NCBI GenBank assembly: GCA_900541585.1
Contig: UQKD01000002.1
Span: 62,001 to 126,000, forward strand
Origin: an uncultured Alistipes sp.
GTDB taxonomy: Bacteria > Bacteroidota > Bacteroidia > Bacteroidales > Rikenellaceae
DNA: 64,000 bases
Reading direction: 5' to 3'
Position 1 is the first letter of the stretch. The number at the start of each line of letters is the position of its first letter. The notes beneath the pieces were generated by a model that did not search any database, had not been told where the DNA came from, and saw nothing but the letters and a program-made list of their open reading frames with translations. Of this stretch, positions 51,851 to 59,296 are shown in pieces. The position numbers and the translations under genes are program-made.

Positions 51851-54040
51851 CTACTTGACGGCCGTGAAACCGAACTGGCTGATCTGGTAACCCAGTCTGC
51901 GCAGGCGGGTGAAGGGCGGGAGCAGCCCCGTGAAGGTTTGTACGACGTCACGCCCCGCGTAGTTGAGGAAGAGCGCCGTGGGGGTCTCCCCGGCCATCTG
52001 TCCGCATTTCTCGAAGAGCAGCTGGTCGGTATCCTTCCAGGTGCGGTTGGCGGGGGCCACCACGATGTTGAGCTCCGCGCCTTGCAGCAGCTCCTTCGAT
52101 ACGGGGCTGTCGCTCAGGGGCGGGTATTCCACGATCACCACGTCGGCTTCCGCGAGCGGAATCTCGTCTCCGGCGTCGTGTACGAAGTCCCCGATCTGCC
52201 CGGCGAGCAGGTACTCTTTCTGGTGGGCGTCGAAATCCCGGTTCCACGACACGCTGCGTACCTTCATGCCCGTTTCGCGGAAATGGGCCGCGAGGTGCTC
52301 GGCGAGGGTCGATTTCCCGTCGCCCTGCTCCGTGGAGAGGATGTTGAGTACGTTGGGCCGCTTGCCGGGGTCGAAGTAGTTGAGCACGGCGTTGCCCATG
52401 AAGCGGGATGCGATCTGGCGGTACTGCTGGACGAAACGCCGCTCGCCGAACCGGCCCCGGCCCGGGAACGCCCCGATGACCTTGCCGCCGGTGATGCGCT
52501 CGGCGCGGATCTTGTCGCGCAGCGTGCGGTCGAGCAGTTCGAGCAGGATGAAGATGCCGAGGATGAAGACCAGCGTGCAGAAGAATGCCGCCGCGACCAT
52601 CATCTTGCGCTTGGTCGGCTCGGCCGAAATGGGTAGCACCGGCGGGTTGATGATCTTGAGCGTCGCCGAGGTCATCTGCAGGTTCTTCTGCCGGAGGCGC
52701 GCCGTGTTGAGCGCCTGGAGCATCGAGAGGTACGACTGTTCGGTGAAGCTGATCAGACGGTTCTTGCGCTTGAGGGTCGAACCAACCGGAGCGTATTGCA
52801 CGTAGCGGTCGTCGAGCGATTTCTTCCACTCGTTGACCACCTCCATCTCGGCCTGCGATTTGGTCGAGAGCAGCACGGCGTCGAGCCATTGCTGGATGAG
52901 CGATCCCGTGGAGATTCCCTCCTTGGTGTATTGCTGGCTGGCGATGGCCGACGTGATGCTGCGCAGGCTGTCGGTCTCGATCTGCATCCGGGCCTGGAGG
53001 CGTCCCACGTCGATCGGCTGGGTCACCGGCTCCCGTCCCGATGCGGGGTCGGGGATAAAGGCTTCGGCGGCTGTGATCTGCGCCTGGAGGTCCCCGATCT
53101 TGTGGAGCTGTTCGATGAAGGCCGCGTTGTTGCGGAAAATCTGGAGGTCTTCGAGCTGCGTCTCGATCTTCTTCCGGAGCGACTCCGAACTGTTGAGGTT
53201 CAGGCGCGTCTCCTCGTAGCGCAGTTCGAAGTCGCGCGAGAGGATGGCGATGTGCTTGGTCTGTTCGTCGTAGTTGATGATCAGGTTCTCGACGCTGTAA
53301 TCGCGCAGCGAGTCCTCCTGCTCGCGCAGTTCGCGTCCCACGCGGGCCAGTTCCTGCTCGAAGAACCTGATGACGTTGTTGGTCTCGCCGTAGCGCAGTT
53401 CCTTGTACTGTTTGACGAACTCGTCGTTGAGGAGTTCCAGCGTGTTGTAGACCACGCCGGGGTCGTCGTTTTCGTAGCTCACTTCGAGCATGTCGCTGTT
53501 GGCGATGCGCCGCACTTCGATCCGGCTCAGAGCCTGGTAGCTGTAATAGCGGTGGGTCCAGTGGAAAAGTCCGTAGACGTGGTTGCCGTGCTCGGCGACC
53601 TCGTAGCCGAGCAGGTTTTCGAGCGTCTGCTCCTCGCTGTCGCGGTCGATCAGCGCGAGCACGTCGGGCGGCGTGTGCGCCACCTCGCTGCGGTAGTTGC
53701 GGGCGTAGATATAGCTGTTGTCCTGATCGGGGTCGCCGTGGACCATGTTCCGGGCGTAGAGGCGCAGCGAGACGTTGTGGAGCGTCGACTGCGACTTGAT
53801 GATGTTGATCAGGTTGTCCATCGCATTGTTGATGATGTTCCAGTCCTGACGCGACCCTTCGCCGTTTTCGAGGTCGTAGCCCGACACGATGCCGGTGTAG
53901 ATGGTCGAGGTCGAGCGGTAATAGCGGGCCTGGCGTCCCATGTAGAAATAGACCAGCAGGGCGACCGCTACCGGACAGATGATGAGCCACCACTTGATCC
54001 GGAAGAGGAATTTCAGTATGTATGCGATATACGTCGTCAT
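51851..54040 (-). CDS. Polysaccharide co-polymerase (Wzz/GumC type) with degenerate BY-kinase domain
   Basis: A 729-residue inner-membrane protein. Helix 1 at about 16-34 (WWLIICPVAVALLVYFYMG) and helix 2 at about 478-503 frame a large periplasmic, coiled-coil-rich region, as in Wzc/GumC co-polymerases. The cytoplasmic end has a P-loop (STEQGDGKSTLAEHLA, about 566-580), but Walker A' lacks its Asp (SVSWNRDFDA), Walker B reads VVIVEYPP in place of the usual IID, and there is no C-terminal Tyr cluster. It therefore probably controls chain length but is not an active tyrosine kinase. It is 11 bp after the TolC-like gene. Confidence 0.9.
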   Translation of the reverse strand: MTTYIAYILKFLFRIKWWLIICPVAVALLVYFYMGRQARYYRSTSTIYTGIVSGYDLENGEGSRQDWNIINNAMDNLINIIKSQSTLHNVSLRLYARNMVHGDPDQDNSYIYARNYRSEVAHTPPDVLALIDRDSEEQTLENLLGYEVAEHGNHVYGLFHWTHRYYSYQALSRIEVRRIANSDMLEVSYENDDPGVVYNTLELLNDEFVKQYKELRYGETNNVIRFFEQELARVGRELREQEDSLRDYSVENLIINYDEQTKHIAILSRDFELRYEETRLNLNSSESLRKKIETQLEDLQIFRNNAAFIEQLHKIGDLQAQITAAEAFIPDPASGREPVTQPIDVGRLQARMQIETDSLRSITSAIASQQYTKEGISTGSLIQQWLDAVLLSTKSQAEMEVVNEWKKSLDDRYVQYAPVGSTLKRKNRLISFTEQSYLSMLQALNTARLRQKNLQMTSATLKIINPPVLPISAEPTKRKMMVAAAFFCTLVFILGIFILLELLDRTLRDKIRAERITGGKVIGAFPGRGRFGERRFVQQYRQIASRFMGNAVLNYFDPGKRPNVLNILSTEQGDGKSTLAEHLAAHFRETGMKVRSVSWNRDFDAHQKEYLLAGQIGDFVHDAGDEIPLAEADVVIVEYPPLSDSPVSKELLQGAELNIVVAPANRTWKDTDQLLFEKCGQMAGETPTALFLNYAGRDVVQTFTGLLPPFTRLRRLGYQISQFGFTAVK

Positions 54041-54051
54041 GGGCGGGCGAT

Positions 54052-54861
54052 TTATTTCGTCGGGTTGGGTTTGCTGATGATCGGTGTTTTGGAGAGCACT
54101 TCCAGTTGCAGCAACGCCTTGTTGAGCTGCGAACGGGTCTGTTCGTATTCGCGGATGGTCGAACTCTCGATGCTTTTCTGGCGGCTGAGCGTCTGCGCGT
54201 CGATCTTGCCGTTTACGAAATCGGCTTCGGCGGCGACGTACTGTGCCTTCGCGGCCACCATCGAACGGGCCGAGGTCTCCAGCAGCGAGAGGTTCTCGAC
54301 GGCCGAAGTGTAGGCCTCGATGATCTTCAGGCAGATTTCGTCATACCAGCTGTTCATCTCGTACTCGATGCTTTCCAGCCGCTTGCGCTGCTGCTTGATG
54401 CGGTTGCGGCGGTTGAAAATCTCGTCGAGGGGCAGCGAAATGCCCGCTCCGACGGTCCACCACGCCTGTGTGGTTCCCGTGACGTTCTGCACTACGGGGA
54501 GGTTCTTGTCGTAGTACATGAGGCTGTTTACGTCGGTCGAGCCGTAGCTGTACTGGGCGTTGAGTTTGATGTTCTTGAGCCACGAGCGGCGCAGGGTCTT
54601 GATTTCGCGCTCCTCCTGCTCTTTCTTCGAGGCGAACTGGTTGACCTGCGGCGACTGCGCGCGGGCGTTTTCCAGCAATTCGTACAGCGGCGGCAGGTGC
54701 AGGTTCATGTACGTTTCGGCCGACATCCGCGCCAGGTCGTTGTATTCCTCGCGGGCGGGAGCGGCCGCAAGGCTGCCGCCGGGCTGTTGCGCAGCCGGGG
54801 CCTGCGCCCGGAGCAGGGCCGGGAGACACATTAGGACGGGGAGAAGCAGGAACTTTTTCAT
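54052..54861 (-). CDS. TolC-like outer-membrane protein, half length
   Basis: A 269-residue exported protein (signal peptide ends LLRAQ). It carries a single OEP-type repeat: helical NARAQSPQVNQFASKKEQEE, strand LNAQYSYGSTDV, ISLPLDEIFNRRNRIKQQRKRLES, and long helices to the end. TolC proteins have two such repeats and about 420-480 residues, so this is about half. Many Bacteroidetes exopolysaccharide clusters carry a TolC-type channel where others use Wza. Here it probably forms, or helps to form, the export channel with the co-polymerase encoded next to it. It starts 4 bp before the sugar transferase stop, on the same strand. Confidence 0.82.
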   Translation of the reverse strand: MKKFLLLPVLMCLPALLRAQAPAAQQPGGSLAAAPAREEYNDLARMSAETYMNLHLPPLYELLENARAQSPQVNQFASKKEQEEREIKTLRRSWLKNIKLNAQYSYGSTDVNSLMYYDKNLPVVQNVTGTTQAWWTVGAGISLPLDEIFNRRNRIKQQRKRLESIEYEMNSWYDEICLKIIEAYTSAVENLSLLETSARSMVAAKAQYVAAEADFVNGKIDAQTLSRQKSIESSTIREYEQTRSQLNKALLQLEVLSKTPIISKPNPTK

Positions 54862-54864
54862 GGT

Positions 54865-56037
54865 CTAAACGTTTTCTTTCTGGATGAACGCCGTAAACGT
54901 GCGCAGGATGATCTTCAGGTCGAACCAGGGCGACATCCGGCGGGCGTATTCGATGTCGAGCTGCTTGCGCTGTTCGGGGGAGAGCTTGCCGGCGCCGCCG
55001 CGCTTTTCGACCTGCCACAGTCCCGTGAGTCCCGAAGGGCACATGAAGCGTTCGATATATTCGTCGCTGGTGAGGCGCTCGGCCTCGTAGAGCGGCAGGG
55101 GACGGTTGCCCACGACCGACATGTCGCCGCGCAGGATGTTGAACAGCTGCGGCAGTTCGTCGATGCTGTATTTGCGCAGGAAGCGTCCCAGCCGCGTGAT
55201 GCGGGGGTCGTTTTCGATCTTTACGAAGGCGTTTTCCTGTTCGGTGTCCACGATCTGCTGGTGTTCCTCTTCGGGGATTGCGAAATCGTCGGCGAAAAGC
55301 ATGCCGCTCTCCATGTCGGCGAGCAGTTTCTTCATCTCCTCGTCGTCGAGCGAGATTTTCGAGGTGCCGGAGTCTTTCCCCGCGTCTGCCGCATACTGAT
55401 TCAGGCTGCTCAACTCCTTGAGCCGCTGGTCGGCGTCGGTGCGCATCGAACGGAATTTCAGGAAGTCGAAGACGCGGTAGTTGCTGCCCACGCGCTTCGA
55501 GCGGTAGATGACAGGTCCCGGGCTGTCGAGTTTGACCGCCACGGCCACGGCGAGCAGCAGCGGCGAGAGCGCGATGATCGCCCCGAGCGACGCGGCGATG
55601 TCGAAGGCCCGTTTCCAGAGCGGCATACGAAAAACCTGCACCTCCTCGTTTCTGTGTACGACGGGCCTGTGGGTGAATGTGTAGTCGGTCATGAACTGCA
55701 ACGTGCGCTTGAAATCCTCGTCGGACACGTCGCCCGCCATGGCGCTGTTGACCCCGGCGCGCAGGTAACTGCGGCGTTCCTCGTCGCGGAGATGGCCCGG
55801 CGTGATCAGGATGATACCCGTTTCGGGGAACCGCGAGCGCAGGAAACGGATGTTGCTGCAATCGGTTCCCGGGTTTCGCTGTTCGTAGAGGACACAGGCG
55901 TGTTCGGCGCGGAGGGCCGTGAGCGTCCTCATCGCGGCGGCGATGTCGCCGGCAACGTGTATCTGTCCGCCGGTGAGTCCTGTGAAACGGGCCGTGTGGT
56001 CGCCTTTGCCTTTGATATAGATGACGGGGTATTTCAA
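54865..56037 (-). CDS. Undecaprenyl-phosphate sugar transferase with N-terminal degenerate receiver domain
   Basis: A protein of 390 residues if it starts at the TTG at 56037, which overlaps the response-regulator stop (TTGA); no nearer ATG preserves the N-terminal domain. Residues about 20-125 resemble a receiver fold (ACVLYEQ where the phospho-Asp would be, PETGIILITPGHLRDEE, RAGVNSAMAGDVSDEDF) without the Asp or conserved Lys. Residues about 138-390 are a bacterial sugar transferase: FDIAASLGAIIALSPLLL (one membrane segment), DSPGPVIYRSKRVG, FLKFRSM, RKYSIDELPQLFNILRGDMS, VVGNRPLPLYEAE, GLTGLWQV. It attaches the first sugar-phosphate to the lipid carrier and so starts the repeat unit. Confidence 0.85.
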   Translation of the reverse strand: MKYPVIYIKGKGDHTARFTGLTGGQIHVAGDIAAAMRTLTALRAEHACVLYEQRNPGTDCSNIRFLRSRFPETGIILITPGHLRDEERRSYLRAGVNSAMAGDVSDEDFKRTLQFMTDYTFTHRPVVHRNEEVQVFRMPLWKRAFDIAASLGAIIALSPLLLAVAVAVKLDSPGPVIYRSKRVGSNYRVFDFLKFRSMRTDADQRLKELSSLNQYAADAGKDSGTSKISLDDEEMKKLLADMESGMLFADDFAIPEEEHQQIVDTEQENAFVKIENDPRITRLGRFLRKYSIDELPQLFNILRGDMSVVGNRPLPLYEAERLTSDEYIERFMCPSGLTGLWQVEKRGGAGKLSPEQRKQLDIEYARRMSPWFDLKIILRTFTAFIQKENV

Positions 56038-56402
56038 TCGATGATCTTTTTGATGCGTATTTTCAGTTCCAGCGGGTTGAAGGGCTTGACGATGTAGTCC
56101 TCGGCGCCCTCTTCCAGCAGCCGGATGCGCTCCGAAGTGCTGTCCTCGCTCGAAAGCATGATGACCGGGATTCCCCGCAGCAGCTCGTTGCGCTTGAGGT
56201 AGGCGAGGAATTCGTCGCCGCGCATTTCGGGCATGCGGATATCCGAAATGATCAGGTCGGGTATGTTGCCTTCGAGGAGCCATTGGATAGCGGCGAGGGG
56301 GTTCGGCTTGTAATGACAGTCGTAGTCCCCCTGGAGGTATACGTAAAGGATTTTTGCGATCTGATCTTTATCGTCGACGATCAGTACCTTTTTCTTGCTC
56401 AT
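56034..56402 (-). CDS. Single-domain response regulator heading the exopolysaccharide operon
   Basis: A 122-residue receiver-only protein: acidic pair Asp10/Asp11, phospho-acceptor Asp54 (IISDIRMPE), Ser84 and Lys106 (IVKPFNP). It has no DNA-binding or enzymatic output domain, so it must act by protein contact. It overlaps the sugar transferase gene by 4 bp, and that protein carries a receiver-like domain of its own. The likely role is phosphorylation-dependent control of polysaccharide synthesis, an inference from position. Confidence 0.92.
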   Translation of the reverse strand: MSKKKVLIVDDKDQIAKILYVYLQGDYDCHYKPNPLAAIQWLLEGNIPDLIISDIRMPEMRGDEFLAYLKRNELLRGIPVIMLSSEDSTSERIRLLEEGAEDYIVKPFNPLELKIRIKKIID

Positions 56403-56689
56403 TGTTACTTTGATTTATCCCGTTTCCCGGCCCGGCCGGAGATATTGCATATAATTGAACGTAAAGATAAGGATATTAATCCGAATCCCGCATGCAAATA
56501 TCGGTAAAAAAAACGGAATGTATACTATTCGGGATAAATAACTTATCAAAAACGGCCGTTTCGACCCGCTTTTTGGGGTCCCGAAGTCCGATTTCCGGGA
56601 CAAATTGTAATAGGTATTCAAAAAATTGTTAACTTTGTAGCTGATGCTGTTCCCGATACGATCCCGGGAATCTTAAATTTCCACAGTCT
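56403..56689. other. AT-rich divergent intergenic region between exopolysaccharide operon and receiver/kinase pair
   Basis: 287 bp without a gene, much richer in A and T than its surroundings. A plus-strand promoter candidate is at 56605-56637. For the minus-strand operon the best -7 match is GATATTTG (56502-56495), one base off consensus and without a -33 partner, so its promoter is unresolved. Confidence 0.55.
56605..56637 (+). promoter_or_regulatory. Promoter candidate for the receiver/histidine kinase operon
   Basis: TTG (56605-56607) and TAACTTTG (56630-56637) are separated by 22 bp, slightly longer than the usual 19-21. The ATG at 56690 follows about 50 bp downstream. Confidence 0.55.
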
Positions 56690-57088
56690 ATGGTGTGTGA
56701 AAACAGCGGCGCCGCGTTGCGGTCCCGGGTCCTTGTCGCAGAGGACAATCCCAGTAACTATAAACTCGTCGAGGTACTGCTTCGACGGGATTATGACCTC
56801 GTCCATGCGGTGAACGGCGCGGAGGCCGTCGAGCTTTTCCGGACGCAGGGTGCGGACCTGGTGCTGATGGATATCAACATGCCCGTCATGGACGGTTACG
56901 AGGCGTTCCGGCAGATCCGGGAACTGTCGCCCGCCGTTCCCGTCATCGCGCTGACGGCCTATGCTTTCGAGACCGACCGGCGGCGGATGTTCGACGTCGG
57001 ATTCGACGACTGTCTGGCAAAACCCCTCCGTGCGGACAAACTCCGCGCAAGGGTGGCCGCCATGTTGGCGGCAAAGGAGGATATATGA
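56690..57088 (+). CDS. Single-domain response regulator
   Basis: A 132-residue receiver-only protein with VLVAEDNPSNYKLVEVLL, phospho-acceptor Asp61 (LVLMDINMPVMDGYEA), ALTAYAF and Lys111 (LAKPLRADKL). This AEDN...MDxxMPxMDG type is the receiver usually found at the C-terminus of hybrid histidine kinases. The gene overlaps the kinase gene by 4 bp (ATGA), so the two look like a hybrid sensor split into two proteins. No output domain is present. Confidence 0.92.
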   Translation: MVCENSGAALRSRVLVAEDNPSNYKLVEVLLRRDYDLVHAVNGAEAVELFRTQGADLVLMDINMPVMDGYEAFRQIRELSPAVPVIALTAYAFETDRRRMFDVGFDDCLAKPLRADKLRARVAAMLAAKEDI

Positions 57089-59076
57089 GAAAACAACACG
57101 CGATAAACCCAGGCCGGTCGCTGCTGCTCTGCTGCTGCATCCTGTTGCTGCCTGCATTCGTCCGGGCGCATGAGTCCGCGGGGCGCGAGAGCATTCTGAT
57201 CATTTCGTCGTACAATCCCGACACGCGCCGCATGTCGAGTTTCATCACCGAATTCGAACAGCGCATCGTCGCTTCGGGTGTTCCGTGCGACATCTACGTC
57301 GAGACCCTCGAATGCAAGGGCATCGCCGACGCGCCGCAGTGGATTTCCCAGATCGACAACCTGATTTCCCGCTACGAGGGCCGCTCGCTGCGCGCCATCG
57401 TGCTGCTGGGGCAGGAGGCGTGGGCTTCTTTCGTGTCGCTGGGCCGCATCCCCGACGGGGTGCTGTGTTTCAGCTGCTTCGCCAGCGAGAACGGCGTCAT
57501 GCTGCCCGCGCCGTCCGATTCGTTGCAGACGTGGAAACCCCGTGCGGTCGACTACCAGGCCATGGGCGACAGCCTGAACCGGGTGGGCGGGATGCTCAAC
57601 CGCTACGACATCCGGCGCAACATCGAACTGATCCGTTCGCTCTATCCCCAGGTGGAGAACATCGCCCTGGTGACCGACAATACCTACGGCGGCATTTCGC
57701 TGCAGGCGCTCGTACGCGAGGAGTGGGAGAACTACCCCGACCTGAATCTCGTGCTGGTGGACAGCCGCGAGGGGGAGGAGACGGCGTTCCGGACCTTTGC
57801 GACGCTGCCGCCCCGTTCGGCCGTGATGCTGGGCACGTGGCGCGTGGGCAGCGACGGCGAATACTTCATGCAGCGGTCGCTGAACGACCTGGTGCAGAAC
57901 AACCCCCGCGTTCCGGTCTTCTCGGTGACCGGTACGGGCATCGGCGACATGGCGATCGGCGGTTACGTGCCCGAATACGAGAACGGTGCGGAGATCATTG
58001 CCGGCCAGATCCGGAAATACTACGATACGGACAGCATCGAGGACGCCCATTTCCATACGAGCAAGAGTCTCTACCTGTTCGATTCGCGCAAGCTCAAGGA
58101 GTGGAAGATCGCTGAATACGCCCTGCCCAAGGGCAGCGTCATCGAGGATACGATGGCGGCCAAGCTGTCGAAATATTCCCACTACATCGAGCTGCTGGTG
58201 CTGGGCATCCTGCTGCTGGTGCTGCTGCTGTTCTTCGTGACGTGGCTGCTGCTGCGCATGCGGCGGCTCAAACTCACGCTTGAGGAGCGCGAGGGCCAGC
58301 TGGTCGTCGCCCGGGAGAAGGCCGAGGAGTCGGACATGCTCAAGTCGGCGTTCCTGGCCAACATGAGCCACGAAATCCGTACGCCGCTCAACGCCATCGT
58401 GGGTTTCTCGTCGCTGATGCAGAGCGAGGAACTTTCGCAGGAGGAGCGTGCCGAGTACTGCGCCATCGTGGTCAACAACTCCGAGATGCTGCTCACGCTG
58501 CTGAACGACATTCTCGATATTTCGTCGCTCGAATGCGGCAAGATCAAATTCAACTACGCTTCGGAGGACATCGTGCAGATCTGCCAGCATGTGATGATGA
58601 CCACGGCCCATACGCGGCAGGAGGGGGTCGAGGGGCGCTTCGAATGTCCCGTCGGGTCGTTCATGCTCACCACCGACGCCCACCGTCTTTCGCAAATTCT
58701 GATCAACCTGCTGACCAACGCCGGCAAGTTCACCTTCGAGGGCAGCATCACGCTGGGGGTGGAGATCGACGAGGAGCGGGGCGAGGTGCTTTTCTCGGTG
58801 GCCGACACCGGCCCGGGCATCCCGCTCGACAAGCAGGAGATGGTCTTCAACCGTTTCGAGAAACTCGACGGCAACAAGAAGAAGGGTACGGGCCTGGGCC
58901 TTGCCATCTGCCGCCAGATCGCCATGATCGTCGGGGGACGTATCTGGGTCGATCCCGGTTACACGGCCGGTGCACGTTTCGTCTTCGCGCATCCCATCGG
59001 AATCGACTCCGGTGGAGAGAATCGCGAGGGGGGGGGGGATTTCTACCCTCTGAGCAGCGCAAGCCCCTCTTTGTGA
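57085..59076 (+). CDS. Sensor histidine kinase with periplasmic binding-protein-like sensor domain
   Basis: A 663-residue protein: signal peptide (to about residue 28), a periplasmic domain (about 35-340) resembling ABC-type substrate-binding proteins (ILIISSYNPDTRRM, AIVLLGQEAWASF, ENIALVTDNTYGG, FSVTGTGIGDMAIGGYVPEY), one membrane helix (368-391), HisKA with His429 (SHEIRTPLNAIVGFSSL) and HATPase (QILINLLTNAGKF, DTGPGIP, GTGLGLAICRQ). The core ends near GARFVFAHP. The last about 20 codons follow an 11-G run (59028-59038). In this length the frame ends at 59076, while one more G or two fewer would extend it to 59111 through codons that look native. Likely senses a small solute and signals to the adjacent receiver. 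Confidence 0.9.
   Translation: MRKQHAINPGRSLLLCCCILLLPAFVRAHESAGRESILIISSYNPDTRRMSSFITEFEQRIVASGVPCDIYVETLECKGIADAPQWISQIDNLISRYEGRSLRAIVLLGQEAWASFVSLGRIPDGVLCFSCFASENGVMLPAPSDSLQTWKPRAVDYQAMGDSLNRVGGMLNRYDIRRNIELIRSLYPQVENIALVTDNTYGGISLQALVREEWENYPDLNLVLVDSREGEETAFRTFATLPPRSAVMLGTWRVGSDGEYFMQRSLNDLVQNNPRVPVFSVTGTGIGDMAIGGYVPEYENGAEIIAGQIRKYYDTDSIEDAHFHTSKSLYLFDSRKLKEWKIAEYALPKGSVIEDTMAAKLSKYSHYIELLVLGILLLVLLLFFVTWLLLRMRRLKLTLEEREGQLVVAREKAEESDMLKSAFLANMSHEIRTPLNAIVGFSSLMQSEELSQEERAEYCAIVVNNSEMLLTLLNDILDISSLECGKIKFNYASEDIVQICQHVMMTTAHTRQEGVEGRFECPVGSFMLTTDAHRLSQILINLLTNAGKFTFEGSITLGVEIDEERGEVLFSVADTGPGIPLDKQEMVFNRFEKLDGNKKKGTGLGLAICRQIAMIVGGRIWVDPGYTAGARFVFAHPIGIDSGGENREGGGDFYPLSSASPSL
59028..59038 (+). 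repeat. Homopolymeric G11 tract inside the histidine kinase 3' end
   Basis: Eleven consecutive G residues within the coding region. Slippage changes the C-terminus: the present length ends at 59076, minus one ends near 59053, plus one or minus two ends at 59111. It may be a contingency tract or a sequencing/assembly uncertainty. Confidence 0.9.
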
Positions 59077-59118
59077 ACGACGACGGACGGCTGGTTCCCG
59101 AAGGGAAATAAGACACTG

Positions 59119-59150
59119 AAAAAGGGTTCTCGAAATCGAGGACCCTTTTT
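59119..59150 (+). terminator. Rho-independent terminator of the receiver/kinase operon
   Basis: AAAAAGGGTTCTC pairs with GAGGACCCTTTTT (one G-T wobble) around a short loop, followed by a further T. It starts 7 bp after the alternative kinase stop at 59111 and 42 bp after the stop at 59076. Confidence 0.85.
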
Positions 59151-59296
59151 TCGTATCGCGGGGCGGGACGGTTTTCCGGAACGGCGCTGTTTTCGCCGGG
59201 CGCCCTTTCCCGTTGCCCTGCTTCCGGATTTCGTTTCCGGGGCTTTGCCGTACTCGGACGGTCCGGCCGGCGGTTCCGGGAGGCATGCGCGACGGG

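Noticed and set aside
59152..59296. GC-rich inverted pieces downstream of btuB as its terminator.
   Set aside because: Short CCGGCCGG-type palindromes occur, but none has a T run in the minus-strand direction, so I could not support a terminator call.
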